Notes: generated by a model from the sequence alone, not told the origin. Shown: positions 28,330 to 37,851, counted from the stretch's first letter. The stretch is 64,000 bases of DNA from Lonepinella sp042468235 (GCF_042468235.1 NZ_CP170386.1:992001-1056000); one strand, 5' to 3'. Program-made: numbers and translations.

Positions 28330-28416
28330 TTAACTCCCAAATTCAGTCAAAATTTCTTCCAAATATTGATATGTATGCAAGTTTACAACATATAAGTCAT
28401 CAATAAAACAAATTAT
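28330..28416 (-). pseudogene. Short open frame ending at the sce7726 start; gene remnant
   Basis: A stretch of 28 open codons without an ATG reads DDLYVVNLHTYQYLEEILT near its end and stops with TAA two bases before the GTG of the next gene. The Shine-Dalgarno sequence of that gene lies within its last codons. Its upstream end runs into the wzz stop region. It looks like the C-terminus of a gene whose front was lost when the block joined wzz, but it is too short to name. Confidence 0.4.
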
Positions 28417-29492
28417 CTAACAAACATCTTTCTAACCAACACCATCAAACACCCTAAAATCCCCCCAAGCAACGCACCAATCAATAAAATCAACGCTCTT
28501 TTCGGGGCATCTTTTTTAACTGGATAATCTGGTGAACTCACATAATGGAAAGTTTGTGCTTTTGTTGTTTTTAATTTCTCTACCAAGGGTTCTAGTTGGG
28601 TGAGTTGACGTTGGATTTCATAGTAACGTTCTGGATAAATAATCCCTTTTTCTTGCTCAGCATCGATCTGCGCTTTTAAATATTTTTCACCTAACATAAA
28701 CTGATAAGGAATATTTGTATCACCCACAACAATATTTTGTGTGCTGCCCGTTGTAGCATAATTACCGAATCTGGAATACTCTCTAACACCTGCTTTGCTA
28801 GCAGTATCGTAGGCTTTATTTAAACGTTCAAGCTGAACACTTTCGTGTGTTTTTAAATCAAATTCAATTTTCTCTTTTTCAAAATTTAACGCCGTAATTG
28901 CTTGATTAAACCAAATAGTAAATTCAGTTAATTCAATTTGTAATACTTTTTGGCTAATGGCAGTCATCATTTGAGCAAGAGTGTTTTGTGCTAAAACAGG
29001 ATTTTCTGCAGATAAACTGATTTGGTTCCCCATTAAATCAGGGTTTTTCTTAGCATCAGGTTTGCTAATAGTAATATCATCTCCTGCTAAAATATACAAT
29101 GTTCTGTTTTTTTGTTCTTCGCTTTGTTTTTCTGATAATTTTCGAAATAACTCCGAATCCTTTAAAAAATCAACTCTCTCATCGATAGAGTAAACACGCT
29201 GACTAAAATGCTCATATAAACCATTTCTCAAGGTATTAACATCAAAATCTGCCCCCAAAATACGAGCATATTCTTTTCTAAGAACAAAATACTCCCCTAA
29301 ATCTGATACATTAGGCGGAATAATCTCGGCTTTTGATGTCCACTGCTCTTTTGCCGTAAATGCGTAAATACCCGCAATTAAAGTAAAAATAAGTGTAGAT
29401 AAAATAATCCACAGTTTCTTATCCCACAAGGCTCTAAATAACTCAATTAAATCAATTTCGTTATCATTTCTGTTTAAATCATTCATTAACAT
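28413..29492 (-). CDS. wzz: Polysaccharide chain-length regulator (Wzz)
   Basis: This 359-residue inner-membrane protein has a Wzz domain: an N-terminal membrane segment (LWIILSTLIFTLIAGIYAF), a long periplasmic coiled region and a C-terminal segment rich in Leu/Gly (ALILLIGALLGGILGCLMVL). It sets the number of repeats in the polymer. The C-terminus RKMFVR has no kinase domain, so this is O-antigen-type Wzz, not Wzc. ATG 29492 is used; ATG 29486 is an alternative. It is the first gene of the polysaccharide locus in transcription order. Confidence 0.88.
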   Translation of the reverse strand: MLMNDLNRNDNEIDLIELFRALWDKKLWIILSTLIFTLIAGIYAFTAKEQWTSKAEIIPPNVSDLGEYFVLRKEYARILGADFDVNTLRNGLYEHFSQRVYSIDERVDFLKDSELFRKLSEKQSEEQKNRTLYILAGDDITISKPDAKKNPDLMGNQISLSAENPVLAQNTLAQMMTAISQKVLQIELTEFTIWFNQAITALNFEKEKIEFDLKTHESVQLERLNKAYDTASKAGVREYSRFGNYATTGSTQNIVVGDTNIPYQFMLGEKYLKAQIDAEQEKGIIYPERYYEIQRQLTQLEPLVEKLKTTKAQTFHYVSSPDYPVKKDAPKRALILLIGALLGGILGCLMVLVRKMFVR

Positions 29493-29523
29493 TACCCTAA
29501 ACTATATAAAATTTATCTTCATT

Positions 29524-29553
29524 ATTATATCAAGTTACCCATAGTTTATCCAA
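29524..29553 (-). promoter_or_regulatory. Possible promoter upstream of wzz
   Basis: TATAAT on the minus strand (29529-29524) is a perfect -10, 18 bases after TTGGAT (29553-29548), a weak -35. It lies 31 bases upstream of the wzz start, after the pgi terminator, so it could serve the whole locus. Confidence 0.4.
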
Positions 29554-29598
29554 TTATATTAGAATAATCTTATAAAAAGTATGGCAATTTTTACAAAA

Positions 29599-29630
29599 AT
29601 AAAGCCAGTCACTACTAAAACTGGCTTTAT
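29599..29630 (-). terminator. Rho-independent terminator after pgi
   Basis: An 11-bp perfect stem, ATAAAGCCAGT with its complement, around a 10-base loop. On the minus strand it is followed by TTTTTG. It isolates pgi from the polysaccharide locus. Confidence 0.88.
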
Positions 29631-29645
29631 AAAATATAGATGAAA

Positions 29646-31295
29646 TTATCTCCACATTTTAAACTGATTAATCAACCCATTGGTCGAGCTATCATGACTT
29701 GTAACTTTTTCGCTATCTTTTAACTCAGGTAAAATTCGGTTAGCTAATTGTTTACCTAACTCCACACCCCATTGGTCAAAACTGAAGATATTGAAAATCA
29801 CACCTTGTACGAAGATTTTGTGTTCATACATCGCAATTAAAGCCCCTAAGGTGAACGGTGTGATTTTTTGTACTAAAATTGAGTTAGTTGGTTTGTTACC
29901 TGTAAATACTTTAAATGGCACGATGTCTTTCACATCGTCAAAATTCTTACCTGCCTTGACAAATTCTGCTTCTACTTCTTGTTTAGTTTTACCAAAAGCA
30001 AGTGCTTCTGTTTGTGCAAAGAAGTTAGAGAGTAATTTCTCGTGATGATCCGCTAACGGATTATGGGTTTGGGCAGGTGCAATAAAATCACAAGGAATTA
30101 AACTGGTGCCTTGATGAATTAATTGATAGAACGCATGTTGACCATTGGTACCGGGTTCACCCCAAATAATCGGTCCAGTTTGGTAATTGGTGATCTCTTT
30201 GCCGTCACGTCCGACATATTTACCATTGGATTCCATATTGCCTTGTTGGAAATAAGCCGCAAAACGGTGTAAATATTGGTCGTAAGGTAAAATCGCTTCC
30301 GTTTGAGCCCCTAAGAAACTGGTGTTCCACAAGCCGACTAAGGCTAATGTGGCAGGAATATTTTGCTCAATCGGTGCGGTGCGGAAATGTTTATCCATTT
30401 CATGGGCACCAGATAATAAGGCTTCAAAATTCTCAAAACCAATCGACAAAGCGATGGATAAGCCAATCGCTGACCATAAGGAATAACGACCACCAACCCA
30501 GTCCCAGAAACCGAACATATTGTCAGTGTCAATGCCGAATTTCGCCACTTCAGTGGCGTTGGTAGAAAGAGCAGCGAAATGTTTTGCCACTTGGCTTTCA
30601 TCTTTCGCTTGTGCCAAGAACCAGTCACGAGCCGATCCTGCATTGGTCATGGTTTCTTGGGTAGTGAATGTTTTAGAGGCGATTAAGAAAAGTGTGGTTT
30701 CTGGGTTCACTTTTTTCAAAGTTTCCGCAATATGCGTGCCGTCCACGTTAGACACAAAGTGCATGGTTAAATGATTTTTATATGGGCGTAACGCTTCTGT
30801 GACCATATAAGGACCAAGATCTGAACCGCCGATCCCGATATTCACCACATCCGTAATGGCTTTGCCAGTATAACCTTTCCATTCACCTGAAATGACACGT
30901 TGGCAGAAACCTTTCATTTTAGCAAGGACTTCGTTGACATCTGGCATGACATCTTTGCCGTCCACCAAAACAGGTTGGTTTGAACGGTTACGCAAAGCAG
31001 TGTGCAATACGGCACGATCTTCGGTACGGTTAATTTTCTCACCCGTAAACATCGCTTCAATTGCCGTTGCAAGCGAACATTCTTGCGCTAATTGACGTAA
31101 TAATTTCAAGGTATCTTGATTAATATTGTTTTTAGAATAATCCACTAAGATTTCATGGTTAAACGTTAATGAATAATCTGCAAAGCGGTTTGGCTCTTGC
31201 GCAAAAAGTTGTTGAATGGTGGTTTTAGCAAAGGTCGCTTTGTGCTGCTCTAAGGCTTTCCACGCAGCTGTGGAGGTTGGATTAATGTTTTTCAT
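29646..31295 (-). CDS. pgi: Glucose-6-phosphate isomerase
   Basis: This 549-residue enzyme interconverts glucose-6-phosphate and fructose-6-phosphate. Signature stretches include VNIGIGGSDLGPYMV, IASKTFTTQETMTNA, and the PGI signature region FSFDQWGVELGKQLA near the C-terminus. Length equals that of E. coli Pgi. It follows alr, which follows dnaB in the other direction of reading, the same neighbourhood as H. influenzae HI1574-HI1576 (from memory). Confidence 0.97.
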   Translation of the reverse strand: MKNINPTSTAAWKALEQHKATFAKTTIQQLFAQEPNRFADYSLTFNHEILVDYSKNNINQDTLKLLRQLAQECSLATAIEAMFTGEKINRTEDRAVLHTALRNRSNQPVLVDGKDVMPDVNEVLAKMKGFCQRVISGEWKGYTGKAITDVVNIGIGGSDLGPYMVTEALRPYKNHLTMHFVSNVDGTHIAETLKKVNPETTLFLIASKTFTTQETMTNAGSARDWFLAQAKDESQVAKHFAALSTNATEVAKFGIDTDNMFGFWDWVGGRYSLWSAIGLSIALSIGFENFEALLSGAHEMDKHFRTAPIEQNIPATLALVGLWNTSFLGAQTEAILPYDQYLHRFAAYFQQGNMESNGKYVGRDGKEITNYQTGPIIWGEPGTNGQHAFYQLIHQGTSLIPCDFIAPAQTHNPLADHHEKLLSNFFAQTEALAFGKTKQEVEAEFVKAGKNFDDVKDIVPFKVFTGNKPTNSILVQKITPFTLGALIAMYEHKIFVQGVIFNIFSFDQWGVELGKQLANRILPELKDSEKVTSHDSSTNGLINQFKMWR

Positions 31296-31398
31296 TGTAT
31301 TTCCTTTTATTTATAGGGATATACCCTGTTGAATCATAAAACTGCGGTTAAAAATAACAAAATTTTTCGTTTTTTACATGCTCATTTTACAAATTAAT

Positions 31399-32475
31399 TT
31401 AATCGACATATTCTGTTAACACTCGTGGCGTGAGTTTGGTCATTAATTCATAGCTTAATATACCTGTTATGCTGGCGATTTCTTCAATCGGTAATTCACG
31501 TCCCCATAAAATCACTTCGTCACCTACTTGATCTTGACAATCTGCACCAAGATCCACCGTCACCATATCCATAGAAACTCGTCCTACAATCGGCACACGG
31601 CGACCATTAATAAATACCGGCGTTCCTACTGGAATATTGCGAGGATAACCATCGCCATAGCCAATTGCCACGACACCGATTTTGGTATCTTTTTCACTCA
31701 CCCAAATACCACCATAGCCTACTGGTTCACCTGCTTGATGGGTTCGTACCGCAATCAAGGAAGATGTTAACGTCATCACCGGTTTTAAACCGTACATCTC
31801 TGCGGGGGTATTAGTTGGTGATACACCATACATAATAATGCCGGGGCGAATCCAATCTAAATGGGATTGTGGCCAAAATAAAATGCCTCCCGATGCGGCA
31901 ATAGTACGTTCACCTTGTTTATTGTTGGTCGTTTGTAAAAAACGTTGTAATTGTAACTCAGTATAATCGCTATCTAACTCGTCTGCTCGACTAAAATGGC
32001 TGACAAAACCGATTTGTGGTTGCACATTCGGACATTGTTGAAGTTGATGATAAAAATCATCCACTTCATCTAAATGCACGCCTAAACGGTGCATCCCTGT
32101 ATCAATCTTTAACCACACCTTAATCGGATTTGGTAAATTCGCTTGTTGCAAAGCATCCAATTGAGGTTGGTTATGTACCACCGTTTGAATATTATTCACC
32201 GCAATAATTGGCAAATCGGTCGCCGAAAAAAAGCCTTCTAATAATAAAATCGGTTTAATAATGCCTTGCGATCGTAACGTTAACGCTTCTTCCAAGCGTG
32301 CCACACCAAAGCCGTCAACGTTTTCTTCCACGGCTCTTGCCACAAACTCAACGCCATGTCCGTAAGCATTGGCTTTCACCACAGCAATCAATTTACTATG
32401 CGGTGCTTTTTGTTTAATTTTTTGAATATTATGTTTCAGTGCCACTGAACTAATTTTTACGGTTGCTGGTTTCAT
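31399..32475 (-). CDS. alr: Alanine racemase
   Basis: This 358-residue PLP enzyme makes D-alanine for peptidoglycan. The PLP lysine lies in AVVKANAYGHG (about K34), and the catalytic tyrosine region is VGYGGIWVS. It starts 15 bases after the dnaB stop, so the two are probably co-transcribed. Length is normal for the family. Confidence 0.96.
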   Translation of the reverse strand: MKPATVKISSVALKHNIQKIKQKAPHSKLIAVVKANAYGHGVEFVARAVEENVDGFGVARLEEALTLRSQGIIKPILLLEGFFSATDLPIIAVNNIQTVVHNQPQLDALQQANLPNPIKVWLKIDTGMHRLGVHLDEVDDFYHQLQQCPNVQPQIGFVSHFSRADELDSDYTELQLQRFLQTTNNKQGERTIAASGGILFWPQSHLDWIRPGIIMYGVSPTNTPAEMYGLKPVMTLTSSLIAVRTHQAGEPVGYGGIWVSEKDTKIGVVAIGYGDGYPRNIPVGTPVFINGRRVPIVGRVSMDMVTVDLGADCQDQVGDEVILWGRELPIEEIASITGILSYELMTKLTPRVLTEYVD

Positions 32476-32490
32476 TTTTTCTTCTTATTT

Positions 32491-33885
32491 TTAATATTCA
32501 TCATCAAGTTTATATGCCGCATTATCAAAACGAGAAAAATGCCCTTGAAACACCAGTGGAATACGCCCAATCGGACCATTACGATGTTTGCCAATAATAA
32601 TCTCAGCTTGATTTCGGTTTTCATCCGTTGGATTATAAACTTCTTCACGATGAATAAACATAATTAAATCTGCATCTTGCTCAATAGAGCCTGATTCACG
32701 TAAATCTGAATTGATAGGACGTTTATTCGTTCTCGCTTCCAAGGTACGGTTGAGTTGTGCTAAAGCAATAACCGGAATTTCAAGTTCTTTGGCTAATGCT
32801 TTAAGAGAACGAGAAATTTCAGCAATCTCCAAAGTACGATTGTTATCAAATCCAGGGGCCCGCATTAACTGTAAATAATCTACCATAATCAAGCTCAACC
32901 CCCCATTTTCACGATAAAGTCGGCGAGCTCTCGAACGTAACTCAGTGGGGGTTAATCCCGCAGAATCATCAATATATAGATTAGGTTTTTTGGTAAAAAT
33001 TGACATTGTACTTGAAATTTTTGCCCAATCTGCATCATCTTCCACTCTTCCGGTCCGAATGGCAGTTAAGTTTACTCGGGATAAGGAGGCTAAAGTACGC
33101 ATCATTAACTGTTCTGCCGGCATTTCTAAGCTAAACACTAATACGGGTTTATCACTAGACATCGCAGCATTTTCACACAAATTCATCGCAAATGTCGTTT
33201 TCCCCATTGCAGGGCGTGCGGCAATAATAATTAAATCGGACGGCTGCAATCCCGCAGTTTTGTGATCTAAGTCGATAAAACCCGTTGTCACACCGGTTAA
33301 ACCATCATGATCAATATTTTTTAATTTTTCCATACGATCAATGGTACGCCCTAAAATTGAAATAATATTTTCAGGACCTTCTTTTTCCGATGTACGCTTT
33401 TCAGCAATTTGGAAAACTTCTCGCTCAGCTTGATCTAAAATGTCTTTAACAGCTTTCCCTTTCGGCGCATACGCCAACTGAGCAATGTTATTTCCCACCC
33501 CAATCAATTCACGCAAAATTGCTTTTTCTCGTACAATATCCGCATAAGCATTAATATTTGCTGTGCTTGGGGTATTTTTCGATAATTCCGCTAAATAAGC
33601 AAAGCCCCCCACTTCATCAATAATCCCTTGATCTTTTAAACGCTGATCCAAGGTGATTAAGTCAATCGGTAAGTGCAAACGAAATAGGTTTTCCATTTCA
33701 CGAAAGATTAAACGATGCGCAGCCGTATAAAAATCATCCGCAATCACACGTTCAATCACATTTTCCCAATGCTGATTATTCAACATCACCGCCCCTAACA
33801 CAGCTTGTTCTGCTTCAATGGAATGCGGTGGGATATGTGCTTGATCGAATGCTTGCTCTCGTGTTGGCGTGGGTTTCTTAGCCAT
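32491..33885 (-). CDS. dnaB: Replicative DNA helicase DnaB
   Basis: This 464-residue hexameric helicase unwinds DNA at the replication fork. It has an N-terminal primase-binding domain (PHSIEAEQAVLGAVMLN) and a RecA-like domain with Walker A ARPAMGKTTFAMNL, Walker B SLIMVDYLQLM and the sensor region ESGSIEQDADLIMF. No intein is inserted at the usual Walker A site. It heads the dnaB-alr unit. Confidence 0.97.
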   Translation of the reverse strand: MAKKPTPTREQAFDQAHIPPHSIEAEQAVLGAVMLNNQHWENVIERVIADDFYTAAHRLIFREMENLFRLHLPIDLITLDQRLKDQGIIDEVGGFAYLAELSKNTPSTANINAYADIVREKAILRELIGVGNNIAQLAYAPKGKAVKDILDQAEREVFQIAEKRTSEKEGPENIISILGRTIDRMEKLKNIDHDGLTGVTTGFIDLDHKTAGLQPSDLIIIAARPAMGKTTFAMNLCENAAMSSDKPVLVFSLEMPAEQLMMRTLASLSRVNLTAIRTGRVEDDADWAKISSTMSIFTKKPNLYIDDSAGLTPTELRSRARRLYRENGGLSLIMVDYLQLMRAPGFDNNRTLEIAEISRSLKALAKELEIPVIALAQLNRTLEARTNKRPINSDLRESGSIEQDADLIMFIHREEVYNPTDENRNQAEIIIGKHRNGPIGRIPLVFQGHFSRFDNAAYKLDDEY

Positions 33886-34091
33886 AACTCTATCTCAGTA
33901 TTACAAAATCTACTTTATATCATATACCAAATTAGCTTTCTTTTTAAGGAAAAAGTACGTTATAAATCATTGAATTTTTTATCTTGTTGGAAAGATAGAA
34001 AATTCCCTGAAATTTTGGACTTTTATTTCTATCATGATGACACTCACCAGCATATTCAAAAAAGATAGCATGTTAGCGTTGAGTAATAAAA

Positions 34092-34128
34092 AAGTGCGGT
34101 CAAAAATTTAATATTTTTCACCGCACTT
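34092..34128 (-). terminator. Terminator after aroG made of paired uptake signals
   Basis: AAGTGCGGT at 34092-34100 and its complement at 34120-34128 form a stem, extended by imperfect AT pairing. The minus strand continues with a T-run. It ends aroG transcription. Converging uptake-signal pairs as terminators are known in Pasteurellaceae. Confidence 0.85.
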
Positions 34129-34146
34129 CAACATTGATTTTCAATC

Positions 34147-35232
34147 CTATGCCTTTCTTCTCGCCACAATCGCATCTGAAAGCTGCTGCAATAAGATTTC
34201 GGTATCTTCCCAACCGATACAAGCATCCGTGATACTTTGTCCGTAAGTCAGTGGTTTACCTTCCACCAAATCTTGGCGACCTTCTACTAAATGGCTTTCG
34301 ACCATAACACCAAAAATTTGTTTTGAACCTTGCGCTAATTGTTCGCTGACAGATTGGCAAACATCCATTTGACGTTTGAATTGCTTACTACTGTTAGCGT
34401 GGCTAAAATCTACCATAACATGACCGATCCGTCCTGTTTTTTCAATGTCAGCACAGACTTTGGCTATATTTTCTACATCATAATTTGTGCCTTTGTCGCC
34501 ACCGCGTAAGATAATATGGCAATCGTGATTACCTTTAGTTGACACAATGGCAGAATGACCAAATTTAGTCACAGATAAAAAATAATGTTGTGCTTCGGCA
34601 GAACCTATCGCATCAAGAGCAATTTTTACCCCACCATTCGTACCGTTTTTAAAGCCGACAGGGCAAGATAATCCTGAGGCTAATTCACGGTGAACTTGAG
34701 ATTCGGTGGTTCTTGCACCAATAGCACCCCAACTCATTAAATCTGCTACATACTGCGGTGTAATCATATCTAAAAATTCGCCAGCGGTTGGCAAACCTAA
34801 ATCGTTAATATCGGCTAATAATTTGCGTGCAATTCTTAAGCCATCATTTAAAGCGTAGCTGTCGTTCAAATAAGGATCATTGATTAATCCTTTCCAACCC
34901 ACAGTAGTGCGTGGTTTTTCAAAGTACACACGCATAATAATTTCAAGATTATCTTTATATTTATCTCTTAATGGTTTCAAATGGTTAGCATATTCCATCG
35001 CCGCTTTAGGATCGTGAATAGAACAAGGTCCAATCACGACTAACAAACGATCATCCGTGCCGTGAATAATATCATGAGCTTGATGGCGTGTATTTTTTAC
35101 CGTTTTAATCGCTACATCACTAGCCGGAAATTTTTCTAACAATGCGACTGGCGGTAATAATTGCTCAATTTTAGCAATACGAGTATCGTCATTGGCAACT
35201 TTAATATCATTTTTACTTCTTGTATTTGTCAT
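34147..35232 (-). CDS. aroG: DAHP synthase, AroG type
   Basis: This 361-residue class I enzyme joins phosphoenolpyruvate and erythrose-4-phosphate, the first step to aromatic amino acids. Conserved stretches include VVIGPCSIHDPKAAMEYA, VYFEKPRTTVGWKGLIND and GARTTESQVHRELASG. Details such as GEFLDMITPQYVADL and DFSHANSSKQFKRQMDV match the phenylalanine-sensitive AroG form better than AroF or AroH. Feedback type is inferred from this likeness. It is a single-gene unit. Confidence 0.93.
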   Translation of the reverse strand: MTNTRSKNDIKVANDDTRIAKIEQLLPPVALLEKFPASDVAIKTVKNTRHQAHDIIHGTDDRLLVVIGPCSIHDPKAAMEYANHLKPLRDKYKDNLEIIMRVYFEKPRTTVGWKGLINDPYLNDSYALNDGLRIARKLLADINDLGLPTAGEFLDMITPQYVADLMSWGAIGARTTESQVHRELASGLSCPVGFKNGTNGGVKIALDAIGSAEAQHYFLSVTKFGHSAIVSTKGNHDCHIILRGGDKGTNYDVENIAKVCADIEKTGRIGHVMVDFSHANSSKQFKRQMDVCQSVSEQLAQGSKQIFGVMVESHLVEGRQDLVEGKPLTYGQSITDACIGWEDTEILLQQLSDAIVARRKA

Positions 35233-35321
35233 TATTCACTCTCATCAAATCAATTCGTTATCAATATGCAGTTAATGTAGCACTATTTTTTGCACTGGTA
35301 AACTAGTACATTGAAATTCTT

Positions 35322-36560
35322 TTAATAACTGCTTAATACTTGAGCAGGCTCTAATTTTGCAGCTCGATTAGCTGGATAAAGACTCGCAAGCAAACTTAAT
35401 AATAATGCCGAAATCAATACGAATCCCACATCTTGCCAGTGTAATTCCGTTGGTAAGAAATCCACAAAATAAATGCCATCGGACAGTAATTTTCGCCCGA
35501 TTAAATTTTCTAAACGTTGAATAAGTGCGGTTAAATTTAAGGCCAAAAACACACCTAATACAATACCGATTAAGCAACCTTTCATCCCGGCTTGCAAACC
35601 ATACCATACAAAAATACGTTTAATAAAACCATTATTTGCCCCAAGAGTTCGCATAATCGCAATATCGCCAGCTTTATCTTTCACTGCCATAATCAAAGTG
35701 GAAACGATATTAAAACACGCCACGCCGATCACTAATACCATGGCAATATACATAATGGTGCGGATCAACTGAATATCACGATACATATAACCAAATTTAC
35801 TCATCCAAGTTTGTAAATTGAGTAATTGTGGATAGCTGTTTAACGCAGAAAAATCCAAGCTATTCATGTTAAACGGATCCGCCACTTTCAGATCGACACC
35901 TGAAATTTGATTGGCATTGTAGTCTAAATATTGTTGTGCTTGGGCTAACGGCATGAGGGCATAACTATGATCAAGTTGACCGTCTAAACGTAAGATTCCC
36001 GACACCTGAATCCGCTCACGACTTGGTTGTGCCATGTCTTCACCGTTATTTTGCGAAATCAGCAACGTCACCCAATCGCCTGTTTGTATCTCTAACTCTT
36101 TGGCAATGCCGTAGCCTAATACTAAGCCTGAATGATTAGAGAATGATTGCCATGCCTGATCGAGGACAAAATCCCCTAGTCGGCTGACCGTATCTTGTGC
36201 TGTTTTTTCTACCCCTTTTACTTGCACCACTTTCATTTTTGCCCCATTTTCCACTAAAGCAGTAAAATTGACAAAAGGCGATATGCCTTGAATATTGGGT
36301 ACTTGTTGCAAGGTGCTGACTAATTGTTGTTTGTCAGTTATGGGCTGATTTTCCGCCGATATAATTTCAGCATGAGGAACAACGGCTAAAATACGGTTAT
36401 TCAGTTCTCGCTCAAACCCATTCATGGCACTCAATCCCACGATCAATACTGCCACGCCCAATGCAATACCGAGTGTAGAGAAAAACGCAATCAGGGAAAC
36501 CAAATGATTTTTTTGCTTGGCTCGTTGGTAACGCCAACTAATTAAGAATGCGGTATTCAT
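35322..36560 (-). CDS. lolE: Lipoprotein-releasing ABC transporter permease LolE
   Basis: This 412-residue inner-membrane protein works with LolC and LolD to pull lipoproteins from the membrane and pass them to LolA. It has an N-terminal membrane segment (VSLIAFFSTLGIALGVAVLI), a large periplasmic domain and three C-terminal segments, the MacB/FtsX plan. GLSAMNGFERELNNRIL is typical of LolE. It starts three bases after lolD. Confidence 0.93.
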   Translation of the reverse strand: MNTAFLISWRYQRAKQKNHLVSLIAFFSTLGIALGVAVLIVGLSAMNGFERELNNRILAVVPHAEIISAENQPITDKQQLVSTLQQVPNIQGISPFVNFTALVENGAKMKVVQVKGVEKTAQDTVSRLGDFVLDQAWQSFSNHSGLVLGYGIAKELEIQTGDWVTLLISQNNGEDMAQPSRERIQVSGILRLDGQLDHSYALMPLAQAQQYLDYNANQISGVDLKVADPFNMNSLDFSALNSYPQLLNLQTWMSKFGYMYRDIQLIRTIMYIAMVLVIGVACFNIVSTLIMAVKDKAGDIAIMRTLGANNGFIKRIFVWYGLQAGMKGCLIGIVLGVFLALNLTALIQRLENLIGRKLLSDGIYFVDFLPTELHWQDVGFVLISALLLSLLASLYPANRAAKLEPAQVLSSY

Positions 36561-36563
36561 CGC

Positions 36564-37244
36564 CTACTCCGCTCGCAATACGCCGTCTTGCATAATCATG
36601 CGACGTTGTAATTTTTCTGCCAAATGCAAATCGTGCGTGACCAATAAAAAGGCAATACCCTGTTCTTGGTTAAGTCGTTGAATTAACTCAAAAATACTTT
36701 CGGTGGTAGCACGGTCTAAATTCCCTGTTGGTTCGTCTGCCAATACCAACGCTGGATTATTGACTAACGCCCTTGCAATCGCCACACGCTGACGTTCACC
36801 GCCTGATAAGGCTGATGGTTTGTGAGAAATACGGTGCGAAAGTCCAACAGATTTTAAGATCTTTTCCGCCCGATCTTTGGCTTCAGTTTTGTTTTGATTA
36901 CCGATTAACATAGGCATCATCACGTTTTCCAGTGCAGTGAAATCCGCCATTAAATGATGAAATTGATACACAAAACCGAGATATTGATTACGTAATTTGG
37001 CTAATTCATCGCTACTTGCTTTTTGTAGCGATTGCCCTTTGATAAACACTTCGCCTGTGGTCGGTTGATCCAGTCCGCCGAGGGTGTGAAGCAAGGTACT
37101 TTTGCCCGAACCTGATGAGCCGACAATGGCGACCAATTCTTTTTCGTTGAGGGCGAAATTGATGTCGTTTAGGACTTGGGTTTTGGTTTCGCCGTCGTGG
37201 TAGTGTTTGGTGATGTTTTTGCAGGTTAATAATTCTGTTGTCAT
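36564..37244 (-). CDS. lolD: Lipoprotein-releasing ABC transporter ATPase LolD
   Basis: This 226-residue ATPase drives the LolCDE transporter. Walker A is GSSGSGKSTLLHTLGG, the signature is LSGGERQRVAIARAL and Walker B is ALVLADEPTG. It is complete. In most relatives lolC lies directly upstream; here a 610-base gap filled by a palindromic element separates them. A 17-base tandem repeat (TTTTTTAGTTTAAATT unit, 37264-37297) precedes the start. Confidence 0.95.
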   Translation of the reverse strand: MTTELLTCKNITKHYHDGETKTQVLNDINFALNEKELVAIVGSSGSGKSTLLHTLGGLDQPTTGEVFIKGQSLQKASSDELAKLRNQYLGFVYQFHHLMADFTALENVMMPMLIGNQNKTEAKDRAEKILKSVGLSHRISHKPSALSGGERQRVAIARALVNNPALVLADEPTGNLDRATTESIFELIQRLNQEQGIAFLLVTHDLHLAEKLQRRMIMQDGVLRAE

Positions 37245-37263
37245 CTTTATATTCTTTGTTAAG

Positions 37264-37297
37264 TTTTTTAGTTTAAATTATTTTTTAGTTTAAATTG
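37264..37297. repeat. Two-copy 17-bp tandem repeat
   Basis: TTTTTTAGTTTAAATTA is followed directly by the same unit with one change at the last base. It is just upstream of lolD and beside the palindromic element. Copy number could vary. Confidence 0.8.
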
Positions 37298-37311
37298 ATT
37301 ATTTTATTTAA

Positions 37312-37851
37312 ATCGGGTTTCACCCGATGGGCGACCATACTTTCTTTTACTTGTGTAAAAGAAAGTAGGCAAAGAAAAGCACACCCCGACTTCACCGCTT
37401 TTCTGAGCTTATTTGGTATTTTCTTCACGCTAAATTTTGAACTCGCTACGCTCAGACATGCAAAATTTAGCTAAAAATACCAAAACGCTCAGGCGGTTCA
37501 GACAGGGCCCCAAGTTTTGACCCAGCATAAATAAAAGTGCGGTTAAAAAATAGATATTTTTTTCTAAGCTACGAAGTAGCGTTACCATGCTTAACCTAGT
37601 ATGCCAGTACTAGGTATTTTTCCACCGCACTTTATTTCATCACCAATGGGCCCCATGTTTGCCGCCTGAAAATGTTTTAATTTGTAGGAAAATGGCGTCT
37701 GTCTGAGCGTAGCGAGTTCAGCCATTTTCCGTTAAGCAAATTAAATTGTTTTCAGGAAACAAGGCAAAATCGGGGTTGCCTTTCTTTTTGCTTACTTTTT
37801 CTTTGGCAAAGCAAAGAAAAAGTAAGTCGCCCCGTGGGCGAAACCCCACAA
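37312..37851. repeat. Large composite palindromic element between lolC and lolD
   Basis: The left end (GGGTTTCACCC, GGGCGAC, a TACTTTC hairpin, then CACCCCG) recurs as an imperfect inverted copy at the right end (about 37768-37851). Inside, GAACTCGCTACGCTCAGAC at 37439-37457 has an exact inverted partner at 37701-37719. Further in, uptake signals at 37535-37543 and 37624-37632 face each other, and ACCTAGTA/TACTAGGT forms a central hairpin. No protein frame fills it. It resembles a non-coding, MITE-like or assembled repeat, not a gene. Confidence 0.75.

Noticed and set aside
28400..29645. JUMPstart/ops element before the polysaccharide locus
   Set aside because: I did not find GGCGGTAG or its complement upstream of wzz.
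32491..33885. Intein in dnaB
   Set aside because: Length and the Walker A region are normal and uninterrupted.
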